Assembly (NCBI GenBank): GCA_963780635.1
Contig: CAWACW010000011.1
Coordinates: 248,001 to 312,000, forward strand
DNA: 64,000 nucleotides
Direction of reading: 5' to 3'
Source: DATEPR01 sp963780635
GTDB taxonomy: Bacteria > Actinomycetota > Actinomycetes > Mycobacteriales > Pseudonocardiaceae
The notes beneath the pieces were generated by a model. It saw only the letters and a program-made list of their open reading frames with translations, was not told the origin of the DNA and did not search any database. This document shows positions 41,535-50,162 of the stretch, piece by piece. The first letter of the stretch is position 1. Every line of letters starts with the position of its first letter. The translations under genes and the position numbers were made by a program.

Positions 41535-42785
41535 GTGACCGTTTCGGGGTGGCTTGCCCTGTCGGCCGGCATGCTGCTGGTTGGCGCGGTTGGCGGGTGG
41601 TGGTGGGGTCGGACCGCCGCCACTCGGACCCCGCACCAACCGGCCGGTGTGACCGTCGCCGAACTCATGCGCAGGGTGGTCCACTCTTCCCACAATGGGG
41701 TGGCCGTCCTCAACGAGTGGGGTGACGTCGTCCTGCACAACCCACGCGCGGTGCAACTGGGCGTGGTGCGCAACCAGCAGCCGGACCCGAGGGTGCGCAA
41801 GGCCGCCGAACTGGTCCGCGAGTCCGGCCGCACGATGGAGGTCGACCTCTCGCCGCTGGAGGTGCACGGCAGGGGGCCTGCCGCGATCCGCGGCGAGGTC
41901 CGCCTGCTCGCCGACCAGTACACCGTGGTCGACGCCAACGACGAGTCCGACGCCGTGCGGCTGGAGGCCACCCGGCGCGACTTCGTGGCCAACGTCAGCC
42001 ACGAGCTCAAGACCCCGGTCGGCGCGCTGGCGCTGCTCGCCGAGGCCGTCCTGGACGCGTCGGACGACCCGACCGAGGTCCGCCGGTTCAGCACCAAGAT
42101 CGTCCGTGAGGCCACCCGGCTGGGCACCCTGGTCACCGAGCTGATCGCGCTGTCCCGGTTGCAGGGCGCCGAACGGCTGCCCGAGCTGAGCCCGCTGGAC
42201 CTGGACGAGGTCGTCGCCGAGGCGCTCGGCCGGTCCGCGCTGGTCGCCGAGTCGGCGGGTATCGAGATCACCACCGACGAGGGCAGCGGCCTGGTCGTGG
42301 AAGGAGACCGGACGCTGCTGGTCACCGCGCTGTCCAATCTGATCGACAACGCGGTCGCCTACTCGTCGCCGGGCGCGCCGGTGTCGGTCAGCCGCCGCAA
42401 ATCCGACGGTTTCGCCGAGATCGCGGTCACCGACCGCGGCATCGGCATCGCGCACGAGCACCAGCAACGGGTGTTCGAGCGCTTCTTCCGCGTCGACCCG
42501 GCCCGCTCGCGCGCCACCGGTGGCACCGGTCTGGGGCTGGCCATCGTCAAACACGTCGCTGCCAACCACGGCGGTGAGGTCCGGCTGTGGAGCAAGCCGG
42601 GCACGGGTTCCACGTTCACCATCCGGCTGCCGATCACAGTCGATCAGGCCGGGGATCGCGCCGACCACCCGGCGCCTGCCGACCGCCGTGCGGACGGACC
42701 GCCGGGCACACCCCCAACCACACCGCCGCGCCCATCGGGGCCCGCGACCATGGAGGCACGCCGTGACCAGGGTTCTGATCGTTGA
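41535..42785 (+). CDS. senX3: Phosphate-responsive sensor histidine kinase
   Basis: 416 residues. One N-terminal helix (WLALSAGMLLVGAVGGWWWG), then a PAS-like region (MRRVVHSSHNGVAVLNEWGD), HisKA motif FVANVSHELKTPVGALALLA (His near residue 155), N box LIDNAVAYSSPG, G1 VTDRGIGIAHEHQ and G2 GTGLGLAIVKHVAANHGG. A Pro/Arg-rich tail of about 40 residues follows. In mycobacteria it partners RegX3 in phosphate starvation through PstSCAB/PhoU. It overlaps regX3 by 23 bp. Confidence 0.94.
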   Translation: MTVSGWLALSAGMLLVGAVGGWWWGRTAATRTPHQPAGVTVAELMRRVVHSSHNGVAVLNEWGDVVLHNPRAVQLGVVRNQQPDPRVRKAAELVRESGRTMEVDLSPLEVHGRGPAAIRGEVRLLADQYTVVDANDESDAVRLEATRRDFVANVSHELKTPVGALALLAEAVLDASDDPTEVRRFSTKIVREATRLGTLVTELIALSRLQGAERLPELSPLDLDEVVAEALGRSALVAESAGIEITTDEGSGLVVEGDRTLLVTALSNLIDNAVAYSSPGAPVSVSRRKSDGFAEIAVTDRGIGIAHEHQQRVFERFFRVDPARSRATGGTGLGLAIVKHVAANHGGEVRLWSKPGTGSTFTIRLPITVDQAGDRADHPAPADRRADGPPGTPPTTPPRPSGPATMEARRDQGSDR

Positions 42786-43452
42786 GGACGAGGAGTCGTT
42801 CGCCGATCCACTGGCCTTCCTGCTACGCAAGGAGGGCTTCACCACGGCTGTCGCGGTGACCGGCCAGGAGGCGTTGCAGGAGTTCGACCGCAACGGGGCC
42901 GACATCGTGCTGCTGGACCTGATGCTGCCCGGGATGAGCGGGACCGACGTGTGCAAGGCACTGCGCCAGCGCTCCGCGGTCCCGGTGATCATGGTCACGG
43001 CACGGGACGGCGAGATCGACAAGGTGGTCGGCCTGGAGCTGGGTGCCGACGACTACGTCACCAAGCCCTACTCGGCCCGAGAGCTGATCGCGCGCATCCG
43101 GGCCGTGCTGCGCCGGGGCGGCGAGGGCGGTGCCGACGTCGAGATGCAGCCGCAGGTGCTGGCAGCGGGTCCCGTGCGAATGGACGTGGAGCGGCACGTG
43201 GTGACCGTCGAGGGTGGCGAGGTGCCGTTGCCGCTCAAGGAGTTCGACCTGCTGGAGTACCTGCTGCGCAACGTCGGCCGCGTGCTCACCCGGGGCCAGC
43301 TGATCGACCGGGTGTGGGGCGCGGACTACGTGGGCGACACGAAGACGCTGGACGTGCACGTCAAGCGGCTGCGCTCGAAGATCGAACCGGATCCGTCCGC
43401 CCCTTCTCACCTGGTCACGGTCCGTGGGCTCGGTTACAAGTTCGAGTCGTGA
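42763..43452 (+). CDS. regX3: Phosphate-starvation response regulator, OmpR/PhoB family
   Basis: 229 residues. The receiver starts VTRVLIVEDEESFADPLAFL, phospho-Asp in IVLLDLMLPGMSG near residue 52, Lys in DDYVTKPYSARELIARIRAV. The winged helix has LPLKEFDLLEYLLRNVGRVL, TRGQLIDRVWGADYVGDTKT and LDVHVKRLRSKIEPD. GTG 42763 follows GGAGG and lies inside the senX3 tail. Confidence 0.95.
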   Translation: MTRVLIVEDEESFADPLAFLLRKEGFTTAVAVTGQEALQEFDRNGADIVLLDLMLPGMSGTDVCKALRQRSAVPVIMVTARDGEIDKVVGLELGADDYVTKPYSARELIARIRAVLRRGGEGGADVEMQPQVLAAGPVRMDVERHVVTVEGGEVPLPLKEFDLLEYLLRNVGRVLTRGQLIDRVWGADYVGDTKTLDVHVKRLRSKIEPDPSAPSHLVTVRGLGYKFES

Positions 43453-43488
43453 GGACGCGGCGGGCCCGGCCGGGTACCGTTTCCGGCC

Positions 43489-44475
43489 GTGCGCCTAGGG
43501 GTGCTTGACGTCGGGTCCAATACCGTCCACCTGCTCGTGGTGGACGCCCATCGTGGTGCCCACCCGCTGCCGACCAGTTCGGTGAAGAGCACGTTGCGGC
43601 TGGCCGAGCGGATCAACCCGGACGGCAGGCTGTCCGACCGCGGTGCCCAGGAGCTGGTCCGCGCGGTGACGGCGGCCCGCGAGGAGGCCGATCGGACCGG
43701 CTGCGAGGAGATGATGGCGTTCGCCACGTCCGCGGTCCGCGAGGCGAGCAACGTCACCGAGGTGCTGGCCACCGTGCGTGAGCGGACCGGCGTCGACCTG
43801 CAGGTGCTCTCGGGCCCGGACGAGGCCAGGTACACGTTCCTCGCGGCCCGCCGCTGGTGCGGCTGGTCGGCGGGCCGGCTGCTCGTGCTGGACATCGGTG
43901 GTGGCTCACTGGAGGTGGCCTTCGGCATGGACGAGGAGCCGGAACTGGCCGTCTCGCTGCCGCTGGGTGCCGGCCGGCTGACCAGGGCCCAGCTGTCCGG
44001 CGATCCGCCAAGCCACGCCTCGGTGGCCGAGCTGAGCGAGTGGCTGGCCGGTCAACTGGCACCGCTGGCCAAGCAGGTGCGCAAGATCGGCCAGCCCGAC
44101 AGGGTGGTCGCCACCTCGAAGACGTTCCGCACCCTGGCCCGGCTGACCGGTGCCGCGCCGTCCGGTGCCGGGCCCCGGGTCCGGCGGGCGCTGACCGACT
44201 CCGGCCTGCGCCAACTGATCTCGTTCGTGTCCCGGATGGCCACCGCGGACATCGCCGGCCTGGAGGGCGTGAGCGCCAGCCGTGCCCACCAGTTGGTCGG
44301 CGGCGCCATGGTGGCGGAGGCCACGATGCGCGCACTTGGCTTGCCTGAGCTGGAGATTTGCCCTTGGGCGTTGCGGGAGGGTGTGATTCTGCAGCGCCTG
44401 GACCACACTGACGGCGCATATCCCGCGGGGGTCACTGGACGGACGGGGCCGCAGGCGGCACGGTGGAGACGATGA
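43489..44475 (+). CDS. Ppx/GppA-family exopolyphosphatase (Rv0496-like)
   Basis: 328 residues. GVLDVGSNTVHLLVVDAHRG is the phosphate-1 motif, LLVLDIGGGSLEVAFGMDEE the phosphate-2 motif, and ATSAVREASNVTEVLATV lies between. It hydrolyses polyphosphate or (p)ppGpp-type substrates. The mycobacterial homologue acts as an exopolyphosphatase. Next to senX3-regX3 as in mycobacteria. The C-terminal tail is short and basic. Confidence 0.9.
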   Translation: MRLGVLDVGSNTVHLLVVDAHRGAHPLPTSSVKSTLRLAERINPDGRLSDRGAQELVRAVTAAREEADRTGCEEMMAFATSAVREASNVTEVLATVRERTGVDLQVLSGPDEARYTFLAARRWCGWSAGRLLVLDIGGGSLEVAFGMDEEPELAVSLPLGAGRLTRAQLSGDPPSHASVAELSEWLAGQLAPLAKQVRKIGQPDRVVATSKTFRTLARLTGAAPSGAGPRVRRALTDSGLRQLISFVSRMATADIAGLEGVSASRAHQLVGGAMVAEATMRALGLPELEICPWALREGVILQRLDHTDGAYPAGVTGRTGPQAARWRR

Positions 44476-45860
44476 CTCAAGACAGCGGTTCGGAGCGCCC
44501 GCAGCGCACGGTGGCGGAGTTGCTCGCCGAGTACGGCGGCTCCACCGGCGACGCCCCGCGTCGCCGTCGGAGGCGTGCCGAGGACGACGGCGACAGCGCG
44601 CCGCAGACCATCATCGAGCGCGTGCTGTCCGACAGCGGCAAGCTGCTGCCGATCCGCGACGACCAGCCGGCGGCACCGCCGCGTCGCGCCGGCGGTCACC
44701 GCACGGGCGAGCACCGCCCGGCCGCGCCGCAACAGCAGGCACCACCGCAGCAGAAGCCACCGCAGCAGAAGCCACCACAGCAGGCACCGCCGCCACCCCC
44801 GCAGGCCGCGCCGCAGCAGCCGCCGACCGCCTACGCGGAACCGGTCCGCCCGCAAGGTCCGCCCGCGCGCCGGCCGCAGCAGCAGCCGGTCCAGAAGCCG
44901 CCGGCGCAGCAGCAGCCGCCGCAGCCGCCACCCCAACAGCAGCCGCAGTTCCCGCCGAGCAGGCCCGGGGTGCCGCCGGCCGGTCAGCAGACCGCGGCGG
45001 CCCGCCCGGTGCAGGGCCCGCCGCCGGGTACGCAGTCCGCCCGCCCGGTGCAGCCGCCCACCGGCCGCAACCCGACGCTGGCACCGCGACCCCAGGTCGG
45101 CCAGCGGCCGCGCGTCGACGACGAGGCGGCCACCGCGGTGCACCCGCCGCTGCCCGACTTCGCGCCCGCCCCGCAGGACCGGCAGCAGCCCGCGGCCGCG
45201 CAGCCGACCATGCAGGCACCGCCCGTGCAGCAGCCACAGGCGGCCATGCCGCAGCCACTCATGCCGCAGCCGCCCACCGCGGGCCGGCCGGGTGCGCTGC
45301 CGCCGGAGGCCACCACCGAGGAGTTCCCGCTGGTGCCCGCCGACCCGCAGGCGCCGCCGACCCGCAGGCACCCGCCCGCCCAGCAGCCGCCGGCCGCGAT
45401 GGAGAGCACCCAGGCGCACGCCGGGCCGTACGTGGACGACGACGTCGACGAGGACTTCCAGGACGACTTCACCGGTCCCGACTTCGCACCCGGCGGCGCC
45501 TCGCGCACCGACGACGACGAGGCGTTCCGCGGCCGGGACGAGTACGACCACCGGGACTACGGCGAGGACTTCGCCGACGAGGACGACGAGCCCTCGTCCG
45601 GTGGCCGGGAATGGCTGCTGATGGCCGTCCAGGTCGCCGTCGGGGCCGTCGCGGGTGCCGCGGTCTGGCTGGCGTTCAGCTGGCTGTGGGGCTTCCAGTC
45701 GGTGGTCGCCATCGTGCTGGCCGTGCTGGTGATCATCGGACTCGTGTTCGGGGTACGCCGCTGGCGGCGGGCCGACGACATGCAGACGACCGTGCTGGCC
45801 GTGGTCGCCGGGCTCGTGGTGACGGTGTCCCCCGCCGCGTTGCTGCTGTTGCACCGCTGA
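44472..45860 (+). CDS. Pro/Gln-rich membrane protein (Rv0497-like)
   Basis: 462 residues. An N-terminal charged helix with TVAELLAEYGG and a basic RRRRRR patch is followed by a long Pro/Gln-rich disordered region (about residues 75-330; many PPQQ and QQPP runs), an acidic Asp/Glu-rich stretch, and two C-terminal helices (LLMAVQVAVGAVAGAAVWLA; VVAIVLAVLVIIGLVFGV). Starts at the ATGA overlap with the ppx gene; GTG 44463 is in frame. Probably a cytoplasm-facing membrane anchor; function unknown. Confidence 0.75.
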   Translation: MTQDSGSERPQRTVAELLAEYGGSTGDAPRRRRRRAEDDGDSAPQTIIERVLSDSGKLLPIRDDQPAAPPRRAGGHRTGEHRPAAPQQQAPPQQKPPQQKPPQQAPPPPPQAAPQQPPTAYAEPVRPQGPPARRPQQQPVQKPPAQQQPPQPPPQQQPQFPPSRPGVPPAGQQTAAARPVQGPPPGTQSARPVQPPTGRNPTLAPRPQVGQRPRVDDEAATAVHPPLPDFAPAPQDRQQPAAAQPTMQAPPVQQPQAAMPQPLMPQPPTAGRPGALPPEATTEEFPLVPADPQAPPTRRHPPAQQPPAAMESTQAHAGPYVDDDVDEDFQDDFTGPDFAPGGASRTDDDEAFRGRDEYDHRDYGEDFADEDDEPSSGGREWLLMAVQVAVGAVAGAAVWLAFSWLWGFQSVVAIVLAVLVIIGLVFGVRRWRRADDMQTTVLAVVAGLVVTVSPAALLLLHR

Positions 45861-45867
45861 GGCGGCG

Positions 45868-46638
45868 ATGGCCGTCCCGATCGGGCTGTCCACGGCATCG
45901 GTGTGGCCCCGGCCCACGGAGGTCGCGTTCCGGCTGGCCGCCGAACTGGGCTACGACGGTGTCGAGGTGCTCGTCGGCCTGGACCGGGACAGCCAGGACG
46001 TGCGGCTGCTGCGCCGCTACGCGGCCATCCACCAGGTCCGGGTGCTGGCCCTGCACGCGCCCTGCCTGCTGATCACGCAACGGGTCTGGTCGTCCGATCC
46101 GGTCGAGCGGCTGCGCCGATCGGTGGGCGCAGCGGGCGAGCTGGGCGCGTCGACGGTCGTCGTGCACCCGCCGTTTCGCTGGCAGCGCCGCTACGCCGAC
46201 GGCTTCGTCGACCTGGTGGCCGAGCTGGAAGCGGACAGCGGCATCGTGGTCGCGGTCGAGAACATGTACCCGGTGCGCAGGCGGGTGTCCGCGTTCGCGC
46301 CGAGCGTCGATCCCACCGACGTCGGCTACGACCACTACACGCTGGACCTCTCGCACACCGCCGTGGCCGGCGTGGACGCGCTCGACCTCGCCGCCCGGAT
46401 GGGCTCCGGGCTGGCCCACCTGCACCTGGCCGACGGCTCCGGATCGACGCGCGACGAACACCTGGTGCCCGGCCGTGGCGGCCAGCCCTGTGCCGCGCTG
46501 TGCGAACGCCTGCGGGAAACGGGTTTCGCAGGTCAGGTGGTGCTGGAGGTGAACACCCGGCACGCGGGCGGACCAGCGGCGCAGGTGCGCGATCTGGCCG
46601 AGTCCCTCCTCTTCGCGCAATCGCACTTGCGCGGGTGA
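45868..46638 (+). CDS. Sugar phosphate isomerase/epimerase (Rv0498-like)
   Basis: 256 residues, xylose-isomerase-like TIM barrel. IGLSTASVWPRPTEVAFRLA, GYDGVEVLV, VVVHPPFRWQRRY, VAVENMYPV (metal Glu), YTLDLSHTAVAG and HLHLADGSGS (metal His/Asp) outline the barrel with a divalent-metal site. Starts eight bases after the previous stop. Substrate unknown. Confidence 0.88.
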   Translation: MAVPIGLSTASVWPRPTEVAFRLAAELGYDGVEVLVGLDRDSQDVRLLRRYAAIHQVRVLALHAPCLLITQRVWSSDPVERLRRSVGAAGELGASTVVVHPPFRWQRRYADGFVDLVAELEADSGIVVAVENMYPVRRRVSAFAPSVDPTDVGYDHYTLDLSHTAVAGVDALDLAARMGSGLAHLHLADGSGSTRDEHLVPGRGGQPCAALCERLRETGFAGQVVLEVNTRHAGGPAAQVRDLAESLLFAQSHLRG

Positions 46639-46694
46639 CCTGTCGGTAACATGCGCCGTTCCGCCAGATCGTCGAGGACGTACAGTCTGGCTTC

Positions 46695-47621
46695 GTGAAC
46701 CCACTCCGTTCCCTGATCCTGGCGGCCGCGGGCAACGAGACCATCCACGGTCTGGTCGCCACGGCTCCGCTGTCCCGGGACGTGGTCAGCCGGTTCGTCG
46801 CCGGGCAGAGCGTCACCGATGCGGTCGCCGCGACCCGGCGACTGGTCGACGGCGGTCTCGACGTCACACTCGACCATCTCGGCGAGGACATCACCGACGC
46901 GGCGCGGGCCCAGGACACCGTGACCGCGTACCTGACCCTGCTCGACGCGCTGGCCGCGGCCGGGCTGACCGAACATGCCGAGGTGAGCGTCAAGCTCACC
47001 GCCGTCGGCCTGCGGCTGGACGAGGACCTGGCGCTGGCCAACGCCCGCCGGATCTGTGCCGCCGCCGCCGAGCTCGGCACCACCGTCACGCTCGACATGG
47101 AGGACCACACCAGCACCGACGCCACGCTGGGTGTGCTGGAGACGCTGCGGCGCGACCACCCGCGGACCGGCGCCGTGCTGCAGGCCTACCTGCGCCGCAC
47201 CGAAGAGGACTGCCGCACGCTCGCCGGCTCGGGGTCGCGGGTCCGGCTGTGCAAGGGCGCGTACGCGGAGCCGGACTCGGTGGCGTTCCAGGACACGGCC
47301 GAGGTGGACCGAAGTTACGTCCGGTGCGTGAACGTGCTGCTGGCCGGCGATGGCTACCCGATGTTCGCCACGCACGACCCCCGGCTGATCCGGATCATCG
47401 GCGAACGAACCCAGTGGCACGACCGCAAGGCCGGCAGTTACGAGTACCAGATGCTGTACGGCATTCGGCCCGCGGAGCAACGGCGGCTGGCCGGGCTCGG
47501 TGAGACTGTTCGGGTGTACGTCCCATACGGAGTGCAGTGGTACGGATACCTGATGCGTAGATTGGCCGAGCGCCCGGCGAACCTGGCCTTCTTCCTGCGT
47601 GCGCTGGCCGGTCGAAAGTGA
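46695..47621 (+). CDS. putB: Proline dehydrogenase
   Basis: 308 residues, monofunctional PRODH barrel. EHAEVSVKLTAVGLRLDED, TLDMEDHTS, VLQAYLRRTEEDCRTLAG, VRLCKGAYAEPDSVAF, FATHDPRLIRIIGE and YEYQMLYGIRPAEQRRLAGL are family motifs; the C-terminal VPYGVQWYGYLMRRLAERP has the R-R-L-x-E-R-x-x-N motif (RRLAERPAN) that binds proline. It oxidises proline to P5C with FAD. Close to proC, which runs the opposite reaction sequence. Confidence 0.95.
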   Translation: MNPLRSLILAAAGNETIHGLVATAPLSRDVVSRFVAGQSVTDAVAATRRLVDGGLDVTLDHLGEDITDAARAQDTVTAYLTLLDALAAAGLTEHAEVSVKLTAVGLRLDEDLALANARRICAAAAELGTTVTLDMEDHTSTDATLGVLETLRRDHPRTGAVLQAYLRRTEEDCRTLAGSGSRVRLCKGAYAEPDSVAFQDTAEVDRSYVRCVNVLLAGDGYPMFATHDPRLIRIIGERTQWHDRKAGSYEYQMLYGIRPAEQRRLAGLGETVRVYVPYGVQWYGYLMRRLAERPANLAFFLRALAGRK

Positions 47622-47678
47622 CCTGTCGCGAGATGAGCCGGTCGAAGTGCGCCCGGTCGAAGTGAGCAAGGAGCTCGC

Positions 47679-48563
47679 GTGAACGGAGTGAATGGTCAGT
47701 CGGCCACGCCGACGGCTGCTCTGGCGAGCGGTTTCGGCACTGCCACCCGGGTGAGATCCCTGGGTGACGGGACCTACACCGCGGACCTGTCGCCGGACTG
47801 GACGGTCGGCAACCGACCGCACGGTGGTTTCCTGCTCGCCCTGCAGGCCAGGGCGGCATTGCAGGCGGCCGTCGAGGCGACCGGATCGGACGGTGCCGGC
47901 GCCGAGGCCCTGGACCCGCTCGCGGTGAGCGCCCAGTTCCTGCGCTCGCCGGAGATCGGCCCGGTGCTGCTGCGGACCGAGATCCGCAAGCTGGGCCGCA
48001 CCGCGTCCGTCTTCTCGGTGTATCTGGAGCAGCGCGGCCGCAGCTGCGTCGAGTCGACGGTCACGGTCGGCCGGGCGGTCGAGGACGCTCCGGCGTGGAC
48101 GGATCTGCCGGACGTGCCTGCCAAGCCGCCTGCCGACGCGCTGGACCTCGCGTCCGTGCCCGGTGCCACCGCGTTCCGGCTCAGCCGCACCTGTGAGGTC
48201 AAGCTCGACCAGGCCAACACGGGTTTCCTGCACGGCCGCGCGGGCGATCCGCTGCGGCTGCGGATGTGGGCGCGGCCGCGTGGCGAGCACCCGGACGTGC
48301 TTTTCGGACTGATCGCGGGCGACATCTCGATGCCGGTGACGCTGAACCTGGGCCGCTACGGCTGGTCGCCAACGGTGCAGCTGACCGCGCTGCTGCGCGG
48401 CCGCCCGGCACCGGGCTGGCTGCGTGTCGAGGTCGGCTGCCGTGCGGTGCACGGCCAGTGGTTCGACGAGGACGCCGTCGTGATCGACTCGGCGGGCCGG
48501 CTGATCTGCCAGTCCCGCCAGCTGGCGCTGACCCCCCAGGAGCGGCCGTCGGGCGCGGGCTGA
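47679..48563 (+). CDS. Acyl-CoA thioesterase-like double-hotdog protein (Rv0499-like)
   Basis: 294 residues. ADLSPDWTVGNRPHGGFLLA is the first hot-dog with the substrate-entry NRPHGG, AVSAQFLRSPEIGPVLLRTE follows, and the second half has VTLNLGRYGWSPTVQLTALL and VEVGCRAVHGQWFDEDAVVI. This is the TesB-like double-hotdog form. GTG 47679 start; the leader carries three copies of a GGTCGAAGTG-type word. Substrate unknown. Confidence 0.8.
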   Translation: MNGVNGQSATPTAALASGFGTATRVRSLGDGTYTADLSPDWTVGNRPHGGFLLALQARAALQAAVEATGSDGAGAEALDPLAVSAQFLRSPEIGPVLLRTEIRKLGRTASVFSVYLEQRGRSCVESTVTVGRAVEDAPAWTDLPDVPAKPPADALDLASVPGATAFRLSRTCEVKLDQANTGFLHGRAGDPLRLRMWARPRGEHPDVLFGLIAGDISMPVTLNLGRYGWSPTVQLTALLRGRPAPGWLRVEVGCRAVHGQWFDEDAVVIDSAGRLICQSRQLALTPQERPSGAG

Positions 48564-48588
48564 GGGCCGCGTCTGGCACGCTCTCGCT

Positions 48589-49401
48589 ATGACGATCGTC
48601 GCCGTACTGGGAGCTGGGAAGATCGGTGAGGCGTTGCTGTCCGGCCTGTTGCAGGCCGGGCGGGCCGCCGACGACCTGTTGTTCACCGAGCGCTACCCGG
48701 CGCGTTCCGAGGAACTGACCAAGCGCTACGGGGTCCGTGGCGTCGAAGTGGCCCGCGCGGCCGAGGCGGCTGACGTGCTCGTGGTCGCGGTCAAGCCGCA
48801 GGACATCGAGCCGCTGCTGACCGAGCTGGCCCCGGTACTGCGGCCCAGCACGCTGGTGGTGTCGCTGTGCGCCGGCCTGCCCACGTCGCTGTACGAACGG
48901 CTGCTGCCCGACGGCACGCCGGTGGTGCGGGTGATGCCGAACACGCCGATGCTCGTCGGCGAGGCGATGAGCGCCATCTCGCCGGGCCGGCATGCCGGGC
49001 CCACCCACCTGGCCACCGTGGAGGAGCTGCTCTCGGCGGTCGGCCAGGTCGTGCGGGTGCCCGAGGCGCAGCAGGACGCGGTGACCGCGCTGTCCGGCTC
49101 CGGACCCGCGTACTTCTTCTACCTCGTCGAGGCGATGATCGACGCCGGCATCCTGCTGGGGCTGCCGCGCGCGGTGTCGCAGCAGCTGATCGTCCAGTCC
49201 GCGGTGGGCTCGGCGAAGATGCTCGCCGAGGGCGGTGAGCACCCGGTGATCCTGCGGGAGGCCGTCACCTCGCCGGCGGGCACGACCATCATGGCGATCC
49301 GGGAGCTGGAGCGACACGGAGTACGCGCGGCGCTACTGGCTGCGATCGAGGCTGCTAGGGACCGCTCCGCCGAGCTCGGCCACGCCCACGATCAGGTGTA
49401 A
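48589..49401 (+). CDS. proC: Pyrroline-5-carboxylate reductase
   Basis: 270 residues. VAVLGAGKIGEALLSGLLQA is the dinucleotide-binding motif; VVAVKPQDIEPLL, VVRVMPNTPMLVGEAMSAIS and VTALSGSGPAYFFYLVEAMI are conserved; LREAVTSPAGTTIMAIRELE ends the oligomerisation domain. It makes proline with NAD(P)H. Same place as Rv0500. Confidence 0.96.
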   Translation: MTIVAVLGAGKIGEALLSGLLQAGRAADDLLFTERYPARSEELTKRYGVRGVEVARAAEAADVLVVAVKPQDIEPLLTELAPVLRPSTLVVSLCAGLPTSLYERLLPDGTPVVRVMPNTPMLVGEAMSAISPGRHAGPTHLATVEELLSAVGQVVRVPEAQQDAVTALSGSGPAYFFYLVEAMIDAGILLGLPRAVSQQLIVQSAVGSAKMLAEGGEHPVILREAVTSPAGTTIMAIRELERHGVRAALLAAIEAARDRSAELGHAHDQV

Positions 49402-49554
49402 TTCGGTCGGCTCGCACGCCACTGCCACCGCTCACCGTATCGCCTGTCGCATGAGTCTCATCCGCACCGCTACCCTCGGAGGTAGCACGTGCGTGTCCGT
49501 TCCGTCGGTGGGGAAGCCGACGGCGCGACACGTGTCGAAGGACGCGGTGAACTG

Positions 49555-49773
49555 ATGCCTGCGCACAACAAGGAGACGGAAGCGACCAACCTCGGCTCGG
49601 TGGAGTTCCTGACCGTTGCCGAGGTGGCCTCGATGATGCGTGTCTCCAAGATGACCGTGTACCGATTGGTGCACTCCGGCGAGCTGCCGGCGGTGCGTGT
49701 CGGGAAGTCGTTCCGGGTGCCGGAGCGAGCGGTGCACGACTATCTGGAGAACGCCTACTACGACGCGGGCTGA
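49555..49773 (+). CDS. Excisionase-type MerR-like HTH protein (Rv0500A-like)
   Basis: 72 residues. FLTVAEVASMMRVSKMTVYR, LVHSGELPAVRVGKSFRVPE and AVHDYLENAYYDAG form one short winged HTH. Despite the excisionase family name it is a core gene in actinobacteria, between proC and the small ribosomal protein. ATG 49555 has GAAGGACG upstream; GTG 49489 is in frame but adds no conserved-looking residues. Confidence 0.88.
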   Translation: MPAHNKETEATNLGSVEFLTVAEVASMMRVSKMTVYRLVHSGELPAVRVGKSFRVPERAVHDYLENAYYDAG

Positions 49774-49905
49774 CCACACGGGACCGGCCGACCGGCTGAA
49801 CAGGCCGCCCAGGTAGACTGGGCAGCCGTTCGTGTCGCGGCCCAACGGTGGCTGACACGTCAAAGCCGGTAAGCCAACGACAGTAACGACAGTTAGGGAA
49901 CCCGC

Positions 49906-50007
49906 ATGGGCTCGGTCATCAAGAAGCGCCGCAAGCGCATGTCGAAGAAGAAGCACCGCAAATTGCTGCGGAAGACTCGCCACGCGCGGCGCAAGCAAGG
50001 CAAGTGA
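49906..50007 (+). CDS. 33-residue ribosomal protein bS22 (AURKAIP1/COX24 domain)
   Basis: MGSVIKKRRKRMSKKKHRKL and LRKTRHARRKQGK: 33 residues, nearly half Lys/Arg. This matches the tiny mycobacterial protein (Rv0500B) seen on the 30S subunit and named bS22, first mis-named bL37. A TTAGGGAA lead-in precedes ATG 49906, and a terminator follows at 50074-50104. Too short for most ORF callers. Confidence 0.93.
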   Translation: MGSVIKKRRKRMSKKKHRKLLRKTRHARRKQGK

Positions 50008-50073
50008 CCCCGAGGGCCACGTGCCCTCGGCCCTGCGTGCGGGCGACCGCATCAGCGTGACGTACGACGTGCT

Positions 50074-50104
50074 CCGGCCGGTCCTGGACTTTTGGACCGG
50101 CCGG
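50074..50104 (+). terminator. Terminator after bS22
   Basis: CCGGCCGGTCC (50074-50084) pairs perfectly with GGACCGGCCGG (50094-50104), nine-base loop containing TTTT. Confidence 0.75.
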
Positions 50105-50162
50105 TAGTCGTCGTTGCCGGGTAGCATCCCCCTGACGGCGGAACGGAGCTGGTGAGCTCTCG

